This document shows, in pieces, positions 59,110 through 64,000 of a DNA stretch of 64,000 nt (within the stretch, counting starts at the first letter, position 1; every line of letters begins with the position of its first letter). A program made the translations under genes and the position numbers. The DNA is from Anaerolineales bacterium (lineage in GTDB: Bacteria; Chloroflexota; Anaerolineae; Anaerolineales; Villigracilaceae). The stretch is from contig JAUQXA010000051.1 of the NCBI GenBank assembly GCA_030834895.1, forward strand, positions 1-64,000, read 5' to 3'. Under the pieces are notes generated by a model. It was not told where the DNA came from. It made no database searches and saw only the letters and a list, made by a program, of their open reading frames with translations.

Positions 59110-60018
59110 CTACCTGTTTCCAAAATCCTTCGGCGGTAGTGACATCAAATAGGTGTACACCGCTTTGAGTTCATCATCATTCATGTGTCGGTAGGATTTC
59201 CACGGCATGTAACTGGGGTTGATCTTCCGTCCGTGATGCTCACCGGTGCGCATGATCTCGATGAACCCCCCCTCACCCCAGCCCGGCAGACGGCTGCCTG
59301 CGCCTGATGTCAGGTTGGGGGCAGCAGGCCATTCGGCGGGGAAGCCTGGGATCGCCCCTCCAGAGTAGGTTTGTCCGTGACACACGCGGCAGGAGAGAGA
59401 AAGGTATCCCCCATATTCCGCTGTGACACCAGGCTCTGGTGCAGGTGGCGGGGTTTGGTCATGCGGGATAAGTTCCGCAGGCAGGAAGGTGATGGTCTTG
59501 GCAATGTTCATTACGATGAAGCCCGTGGTGGACAACTTGCTCGACTGTACTTCGTTATCCACCGGCGGCTTGCTGCGGATGTAAGCCAGCACCTTACCCA
59601 GATCTGCGTCGCTCAGATAGTAGAATTCGGTAGAAGGCATGAACAGAAGTGGCGTCCCATCGTAGCGGATACCGTGTTTAATGGCGCGGATCAAATCCTC
59701 GTCGGTGCGCTGTGAGCCGATGCCGCCTTTTCCAGTGGTGAGATTGGGAGTGATGACCTGCCCGATGGCGGGGTTGTCCAAATAAACCAATCCCTGCAAA
59801 TCCTCGCCGTGACAGGCTTCACATCCGCGATACTGAAAGATGCGCTTGCCTTCCGCAAGGGATTCTTCATCATTGGAAATTTCTACCATCGTCACGGGGA
59901 CATCGTATGTTTTGTTCAACCGCGCTTGTCCCATGCCGTACAAAATCAAAAGGGAAACGAGAAGAAGACCGACCAAACCGCCCACGATAATCCCAGCCCA
60001 TTTTAGAAACTTATTCAT
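59110..60018 (-). CDS. Di-haem c-type cytochrome, membrane-anchored
   Basis: A 302-residue protein with one N-terminal helix (about residues 8-30). Two haem c sites follow: CEACHGEDLQG near 61 and CRVCHGQTYSGG near 208. Met residues in LLFMPSTEFY and in INPSYMPWKS can be distal ligands. It is the last gene of the minus-strand run cytochrome b/c - Rieske - cytochrome c, so it probably accepts electrons from the Rieske/cytochrome b complex at the outer face of the membrane. Confidence 0.9.
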   Translation of the reverse strand: MNKFLKWAGIIVGGLVGLLLVSLLILYGMGQARLNKTYDVPVTMVEISNDEESLAEGKRIFQYRGCEACHGEDLQGLVYLDNPAIGQVITPNLTTGKGGIGSQRTDEDLIRAIKHGIRYDGTPLLFMPSTEFYYLSDADLGKVLAYIRSKPPVDNEVQSSKLSTTGFIVMNIAKTITFLPAELIPHDQTPPPAPEPGVTAEYGGYLSLSCRVCHGQTYSGGAIPGFPAEWPAAPNLTSGAGSRLPGWGEGGFIEIMRTGEHHGRKINPSYMPWKSYRHMNDDELKAVYTYLMSLPPKDFGNR

Positions 60019-60039
60019 TTGCCTATCCTTTCTGAATAT

Positions 60040-60130
60040 GTCATTGCGAGACGGCGCTCTCCCGTCGAAGCAATCTCATTTTTGATAGGGGATTGCTCAC
60101 TGGCACTGTACGCAAGTGCGGATGTGACGT
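60040..60130. repeat. Dispersed repeat, family R2, inside the bc-type operon
   Basis: Starts GTCATTGCGAGACGGCG; GAAGCAATCTCA pairs with GGGGATTGCTCA; the right end is CGCAAGTGCGGATGTGACG. It fills the gap between the Rieske and cytochrome c genes. Confidence 0.7.
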
Positions 60131-60137
60131 AAATATT

Positions 60138-60563
60138 TTATCCTTTCGTATGGAGTTTTACCCTGCCATCTTCCGAGAGTTCCACGCGCAGAGTCTTCAG
60201 CGGCTTTTGCGCGGGACCTGCCAGCACGTTTCCATTTTCGTCGAAGCGCGAGCCGTGGCATGGACAATCGAAACCTGTTACGCTCTCAGCAACGGTACAC
60301 CCAAGATGTGTGCAGACAAGACTTTGCGCTATGATTTTTCCATCCACATTATTGATAACCGCCGGGATATCACTGCGGACGGTGCGCGAGCCGATGGGGA
60401 AATCCGCGATGTTGCCCAGGTCAAATTCGACAGGCGCTTCGGGCGGATAATAATCGAAGTAGCGGAACAAGCCAACAAGTCCGAGCAGACCACCCAAGCT
60501 GAAGAGGGCGTTGGTGAATAATTTGATGAAGTCACGACGGGAAAGGTTGTTCATGTTTTTCAA
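60138..60563 (-). CDS. Rieske [2Fe-2S] protein
   Basis: A 141-residue Rieske subunit. The N-terminus SRRDFIKLFTNAL is a Tat-type signal-anchor followed by a hydrophobic helix. Cluster box 1 is CTHLGC near 89 and box 2 CPCHGS near 105, with the normal C-x-H...C-x-x-H ligands. It should pass electrons from quinol at the cytochrome b subunit to cytochrome c. It lies between the cytochrome b/c fusion gene and the di-haem cytochrome c gene. Confidence 0.95.
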   Translation of the reverse strand: MKNMNNLSRRDFIKLFTNALFSLGGLLGLVGLFRYFDYYPPEAPVEFDLGNIADFPIGSRTVRSDIPAVINNVDGKIIAQSLVCTHLGCTVAESVTGFDCPCHGSRFDENGNVLAGPAQKPLKTLRVELSEDGRVKLHTKG

Positions 60564-60588
60564 AATGGTTAGACCTGTCAGGTCTTTT

Positions 60589-62301
60589 CTAATTCGGGAT
60601 CGCTCCCAAAATGGTCAGCAGTAAAATGACAAACATAACCAAGAAGGCAATGATTTGTGCTATACGATTTCCACGGGGGAACCAACTGCCAAGTTCGCCG
60701 CTTTTGGCGTTGGGTAAAACATAGGGCAATGTTCCCAGAGCAACAACCACCAGAATGGGGACGAGAATACCCATCAAGAAGGGATCGCCGAATTTGAGCA
60801 AATACTGAATCCAGAGGAAGAACCACGGCGCGGTGGAGTCGCCGCCCAGGGTATTGAACGTGATGATGGGCTGATCAATCGGGGCGGGGATGAGCAAGGA
60901 AAACAGAATCAGGATGACAGCGGTGATTGTCATGGCCAGCACTTCGCGGCGGACCAGGTCAAAGCGTGAAATGCGTTCTGCTTCTTTGCGCTGAGTCGGC
61001 GGCGGGATGGCAATCCCACCATCGCGGCGGACTCGAAAGGCGTGCCAAACCATCAGGATAACCGCACCCAACGTCAGCCCGAAAATGTGCCAGGCGTAAA
61101 AACGGATGAGGGTTGAGTCGCTGGGTTCGCTTCCGCCAATCACGAATTGATATAAACCTTCTCCAATGAACGGCACGGTCTTCAACATATTCGCGCCCAC
61201 CACCAGCGCCCAGTGGATTCCCTCATCCCAACGCAGGACGTAGCCCGTGAAATCGAGCAGGAGGATGAACGCCAGCAGTCCCACGCCGAGAATGTGATTG
61301 AATCTTCGTGGCGGGGCATAAGCCCCAGTCAAAGTCACACGCAGCAGGTGTATGCTCATTATGATGACGAGAAACTGCGCCGACCAAAAATGCAGGTTGC
61401 GGATAAGCCCCCCAAACGGCACAAGGTTAGTAATGGTTTGCACGGAGATCGCCGCTTGACTCGATGTGGGGACGTAGTAATACATCTCCAACAAGCCTGT
61501 GAACAGCAGGATGAGCGAGAGGAACACCGCTACTCCGCCCGCGCCTAACGTGTAACGAAAACGCGATTGCACTGCGGGAATAGTCGGTGGATGCAGGTGA
61601 TGGATGAAATTCGGTTTGCCCAACGGCGGATTGAGTTTGGAATAGGCGTTCACGCCGATCGCCGCGAGAACCAACACCCCAACCAGAATCAACCCGCCTG
61701 GGATTTGACTTTCGGGCATGCTGGTTTTGTGATGAACGGAGATTGCCGCCCCGCTGGTTTCGTCGAGAGTGAAGTTTGGGATTTCCCTGTCGTTCATTCT
61801 CAGGATGTATGCCGACAGCGACCAGGCTTCGTCGGAGGTCAATGTGCCTGCTCGAAAGAACGGCATGTTCTCGTGGATGAAGCGATACAGTTCAAAGGAA
61901 TTGGAAAAGCGGGTTAACTTTCCCGCGCCTGCCAATGCCGGGATTCCCGTCTGCGGAAGAACAAAACTGTTTTCAGGTGCGTCATCCGCATGACAGCCCG
62001 AGTCCCAGCAGTTTTTTTCTTCGGGCGGGAACGAGTTTACCCAATCCTCAGTCAAGCCCTGCCCTTTGTCTCCGTGACAGGACATGCACATGCCCCAATA
62101 GATTTGCGCACCTGTGTCCGCTTGGGCAGGCGGATAAACCGTCGGCGGTTGATCCAGACGACTGGAATCAAATGTCGGGGTGATGGAAATTGTAGGTGTG
62201 GCGGTGGGCTGCTGTAAGGCAGTGGATGTCCCCGTAAAGTTGGAAGCCAGAAATACAAGTGTCAGAATGCCAGTGGCAATGAAGAAGATGGCGCGGCGCA
62301 T
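60589..62301 (-). CDS. Cytochrome b fused to an N-terminal cytochrome c domain
   Basis: A 570-residue protein. An N-terminal hydrophobic segment is followed by a cytochrome c domain with CMSCHGDKGQG (CXXCH) near 72 and CWDSGCH (CX4CH) near 98, and a possible Met ligand in ENMPFFRAG near 140. After another helix comes a cytochrome b core. Its haem-ligand His pairs are in NLHFWSAQFLVIIMSIHLLR and YAWHIFGLTLGAVILMVWH. The C-terminal subunit-IV-like part has APWFFLW in place of the usual PEWY quinol motif. It is the first gene of the bc-type operon, with Rieske and cytochrome c genes following. Confidence 0.88.
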   Translation of the reverse strand: MRRAIFFIATGILTLVFLASNFTGTSTALQQPTATPTISITPTFDSSRLDQPPTVYPPAQADTGAQIYWGMCMSCHGDKGQGLTEDWVNSFPPEEKNCWDSGCHADDAPENSFVLPQTGIPALAGAGKLTRFSNSFELYRFIHENMPFFRAGTLTSDEAWSLSAYILRMNDREIPNFTLDETSGAAISVHHKTSMPESQIPGGLILVGVLVLAAIGVNAYSKLNPPLGKPNFIHHLHPPTIPAVQSRFRYTLGAGGVAVFLSLILLFTGLLEMYYYVPTSSQAAISVQTITNLVPFGGLIRNLHFWSAQFLVIIMSIHLLRVTLTGAYAPPRRFNHILGVGLLAFILLLDFTGYVLRWDEGIHWALVVGANMLKTVPFIGEGLYQFVIGGSEPSDSTLIRFYAWHIFGLTLGAVILMVWHAFRVRRDGGIAIPPPTQRKEAERISRFDLVRREVLAMTITAVILILFSLLIPAPIDQPIITFNTLGGDSTAPWFFLWIQYLLKFGDPFLMGILVPILVVVALGTLPYVLPNAKSGELGSWFPRGNRIAQIIAFLVMFVILLLTILGAIPN

Positions 62302-62327
62302 AATAAGGAATTATACATCCGCTTAGC

Positions 62328-62395
62328 ATGTCCCCTGAGCGATAGCGAAGGGTCTCTGCCATGGGTCAGAGATGCTTCGCTTCGCTCAGCATGAC
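62328..62395. repeat. Dispersed repeat, family R3
   Basis: CCTGAGCGATAGCGAAGGGTCTC and the right side GAGATGCTTCGCTTCGCTCAG (each read in shorter pieces) form imperfect inverted halves around GCCATGGGTC. It lies upstream of the cytochrome b/c gene and next to the SDR stop. Confidence 0.7.
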
Positions 62396-62403
62396 ATCGA
62401 ATG

Positions 62404-63069
62404 TCAGTACAACGGTATTCTCGCCCCGTTGACTTTTCCTGCTTCATCTGAAAACAGGTAGGTCATGGCGGAGACGATCTCCGCGGGTGATGTGCCCTTG
62501 CCTTCACCCTTCACGTCGATGGATTTAACGTGAATGACATTTGCGGTCAATCCGCTGTCTTTATATTCTTCGGCAAGAGTCAATACCAGACTTTCCTGCG
62601 CGGACTTGGCGGCGGCGTACAACGCCATCTTTGCGGAAGGTTTGACCGTGACAGGCATCGAGACGATCATCACCCGTCCCCACTTGCTCGCGGCAATGCG
62701 CGGGGCAAAAGACTGGAGCAGATGAAACGTCGTCCACGCGTGCTGGTTGAGCATGGATTCAAAATCGTCCGCGCTGGCTTCGGGGATGGTCACCCCGCCC
62801 GTCCAGCCGCCGACGAGATGAATCAAGGCGTGGACTCCGCCAAATTTGGAAGCAACAGCTTCGGCTGAGTCACGAACAGCAGACCTGTCGAGCAGGTCAA
62901 TGACCTGGCTGTAGAGTCGCTCGGTGGGCAGATTCAAGTCGCGGGTCAGAAAATCCAATTTGGTTTTATCGCGGTCGAGCAGGGCAATGTTATGTCCCAT
63001 TCCCGCAAAGGTCTTTGCGACCATATTTCCCAATACACCCGTCGCGCCTGTGATAACTACTGTTTTCAT
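62404..63069 (-). CDS. Short-chain dehydrogenase/reductase
   Basis: A 221-residue classical SDR. The cofactor motif TGATGVLGNMVAKTFAGMG lies at 7-25, with an acidic residue after strand 2 (LLDRDK), which suggests NAD(H) preference. The catalytic Tyr-Lys pair is YAAAKSA near 150. The substrate is unknown. It starts 4 bp after the ribA stop, so it is probably co-transcribed with the riboflavin genes upstream. Confidence 0.9.
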   Translation of the reverse strand: MKTVVITGATGVLGNMVAKTFAGMGHNIALLDRDKTKLDFLTRDLNLPTERLYSQVIDLLDRSAVRDSAEAVASKFGGVHALIHLVGGWTGGVTIPEASADDFESMLNQHAWTTFHLLQSFAPRIAASKWGRVMIVSMPVTVKPSAKMALYAAAKSAQESLVLTLAEEYKDSGLTANVIHVKSIDVKGEGKGTSPAEIVSAMTYLFSDEAGKVNGARIPLY

Positions 63070-63072
63070 CCT

Positions 63073-63828
63073 TTATCCTTCAACATTCATCCTTGCCTCT
63101 GCCATGCCTTCGACGAGGATCTGGTCGCTTTGTTCGGGTAAATGTTGCTTGCCGTGAAAATCGATCATATGACCCGACTTGGCGGCTTTGGTTTCGAGAT
63201 AGAAGATATTGTGTTCGTTGGGCGGCAGGATGTGCGGCAGGCGTTCTGTGACTTTCACGCCGTACTGTTCGAGTTGGGCGATCTTCTTCGGGTTATTGGT
63301 CATCAGCCGCACAGACTGAATTTGAAGCGCGTGAAGCATGTGCGCGGCGACGGCGTAATCGCGTTCATCGTCACGGAAGCCAAGCGCAAGATTCGCCTCG
63401 ACGGTGTCCAAGCCTTTGTCCTGCAAGCTGTAGGCGCGGATCTTGTTGGTCAGCCCGATGCCGCGTCCCTCCTGGCGCAGGTACAGGACGATGCCCTTAT
63501 CCATCTCGCCAATCTTCTTCAACGCGGCTTCGAGCTGGTCGCGGCAATCGCAGCGCAGCGAGCCGATCACGTCGCCTGTCAGGCATTCGGAGTGCAGGCG
63601 CACGGGGACATCCTCCGCGCCAAAGACTTCACCCTTGATGATGGCGACGTGTTCCTTGCCATCCTGGTTATTCGAAAAAGCTACGATGTGGAAATCGCCA
63701 AAACGTGAAGGCAATTCCGCAATCGCTTCGATGTGTACGCAGACAAAATTCTTGTGAATGCCCTCGCATCCCGGGCAGGCGTTTTCTTCAAGCAAAAGTT
63801 TGATTTGTTCGTGTGTCGATGTGGTCAT
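63073..63828 (-). CDS. ribA: GTP cyclohydrolase II RibA
   Basis: First enzyme of riboflavin synthesis. The 251 residues hold the zinc motif CLTGDVIGSLRCDC near 94-107, the catalytic segment YLRQEGRGIGLTNKI near 130, and NNPKKIAQLEQYGV near 190. A Cys-rich extension at the N-terminus (CPGCEGIHKNFVCV) is unusual. No DHBP synthase (RibB) domain is fused. ATG 63828 has AAAGAGGAAAC upstream. It follows the ribD-like gene on the same strand. Confidence 0.94.
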   Translation of the reverse strand: MTTSTHEQIKLLLEENACPGCEGIHKNFVCVHIEAIAELPSRFGDFHIVAFSNNQDGKEHVAIIKGEVFGAEDVPVRLHSECLTGDVIGSLRCDCRDQLEAALKKIGEMDKGIVLYLRQEGRGIGLTNKIRAYSLQDKGLDTVEANLALGFRDDERDYAVAAHMLHALQIQSVRLMTNNPKKIAQLEQYGVKVTERLPHILPPNEHNIFYLETKAAKSGHMIDFHGKQHLPEQSDQILVEGMAEARMNVEG

Positions 63829-63842
63829 GGTTTCCTCTTTTT

Positions 63843-63865
63843 GGGCGGGTTTCAAACCCGCCCCT
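63843..63865. repeat. R1-type palindrome supplying the ribD-like stop codon
   Basis: GGGCGGGTTT and AAACCCGCCC around one base, followed by CCTGC. The minus-strand stop TGA of the partial gene (63852-63854) is at its centre. Confidence 0.75.
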
Positions 63866-64000
63866 GCAATTTGTATCGTAAAACAATTCCGCCATCGTCA
63901 TGCGTTTCGACGTTCTCCAGTTTCAACGCGACGGCATCGTTGCGGGTCAAGCCCAAACCGTCGGCGAGGGTCGGGGCGTTTGCGCCGCCAAAAATCATCG
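63852..64000 (-). CDS. RibD-type reductase domain, C-terminal end (partial)
   Basis: The last 49 residues or so of a gene that enters from the right edge. GGANAPTLADGLGLTRND recalls the end of the RibD C-terminal (5-amino-6-ribosylaminouracil reductase) domain, where a Gly-Gly is followed by T-x-x-D-G-x-G. The final residues QGRV and the stop are encoded by the R1 palindrome. The position upstream of ribA supports a riboflavin role. Whether a deaminase domain is fused cannot be seen. Confidence 0.65.
   Translation of the reverse strand, partial: MIFGGANAPTLADGLGLTRNDAVALKLENVETHDDGGIVLRYKLQGRV

Overview
The window looks like a chromosomal segment of an uncultured Chloroflexota bacterium, most likely of the class Anaerolineae. 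This is inferred from several traits: lipoproteins with Thr/Pro-rich linkers behind the lipobox, an orphan Flp-type pilin, a membrane PIN-TRAM protein, a full B12 salvage/uptake operon, and very many dispersed palindromic repeats between and inside genes. The DNA is moderately GC-rich by eye, except for AT-rich patches at about 32.7-33.5 kb and 38.8-41.4 kb that look acquired. No rRNA, tRNA, CRISPR array or prophage was seen. Most of the window is ordinary housekeeping and accessory chromosome.

Layout. 0-6 kb: a transposase tail, then a minus-strand cobalamin operon (btuF-btuC-btuD-cobO-cobT-cobS) behind a B12 riboswitch. 6-9 kb: two tandem paralogous SDR/DUF2867 proteins. 9-9.6 kb: a REP-associated tyrosine transposase (RAYT). 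9.7-11.8 kb: inositol-monophosphatase-like protein and imidazolonepropionase. 11.8-16.4 kb: Flp pilin, HD protein, PhzF, cupin, methyltransferase-like protein, APH(6)-like kinase. 16.4-19.4 kb: NCS2 permease with a leader terminator, and radA. 19.5-24.9 kb: a lipoprotein island with three PsbP-like paralogues, a toastrack-like lipoprotein and a lipoprotein phosphodiesterase, with an Rrf2 Fe-S-type regulator in the middle. 24.9-34.9 kb: AAC(3)-like protein, enoyl-CoA hydratase, RRM protein, GT-C-like membrane protein, glycosyltransferase, deoxynucleoside kinase, nucleotidyltransferase-like protein, pyrB. 35-38.8 kb: a heterodimeric ABC exporter. 38.9-41.4 kb: an AT-rich restriction-modification module (C5 methylase, Vsr, DUF4928-like protein). 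41.5-46.6 kb: alpha/beta hydrolase between direct repeats, a CDGSH protein and small proteins of unknown function. 46.7-51.8 kb: beta-glucosidase, rlmB, stand-alone DHp protein, cysS, PIN-TRAM. 52-56.6 kb: moaA, HAD phosphatase, malic enzyme, and an aminotransferase with a Leu-rich leader peptide and attenuator. 56.8-64 kb: Nudix, EamA permease, epoxide-hydrolase-like protein, a cytochrome bc-type operon whose cytochrome b carries a fused di-haem c domain, an SDR, ribA and the end of a ribD-like gene.

The most unusual theme is the palindromic repeats. A family of about 20-30 bp elements of the form GTAGGGGCG...CGCCCCTAC occurs at least seven times with co-varying stem sequences. One copy lies in frame inside the RAYT gene and another in frame inside a kinase gene. 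Other copies or other hairpins supply the stop codons of rlmB, the ribD-like gene and btuC. Two different repeat types are inserted in frame in an ABC transporter nucleotide-binding domain and in a GH1 beta-glucosidase. Together these resemble protein-coding palindromic elements such as those known from Rickettsia, here next to a candidate mobilising enzyme.
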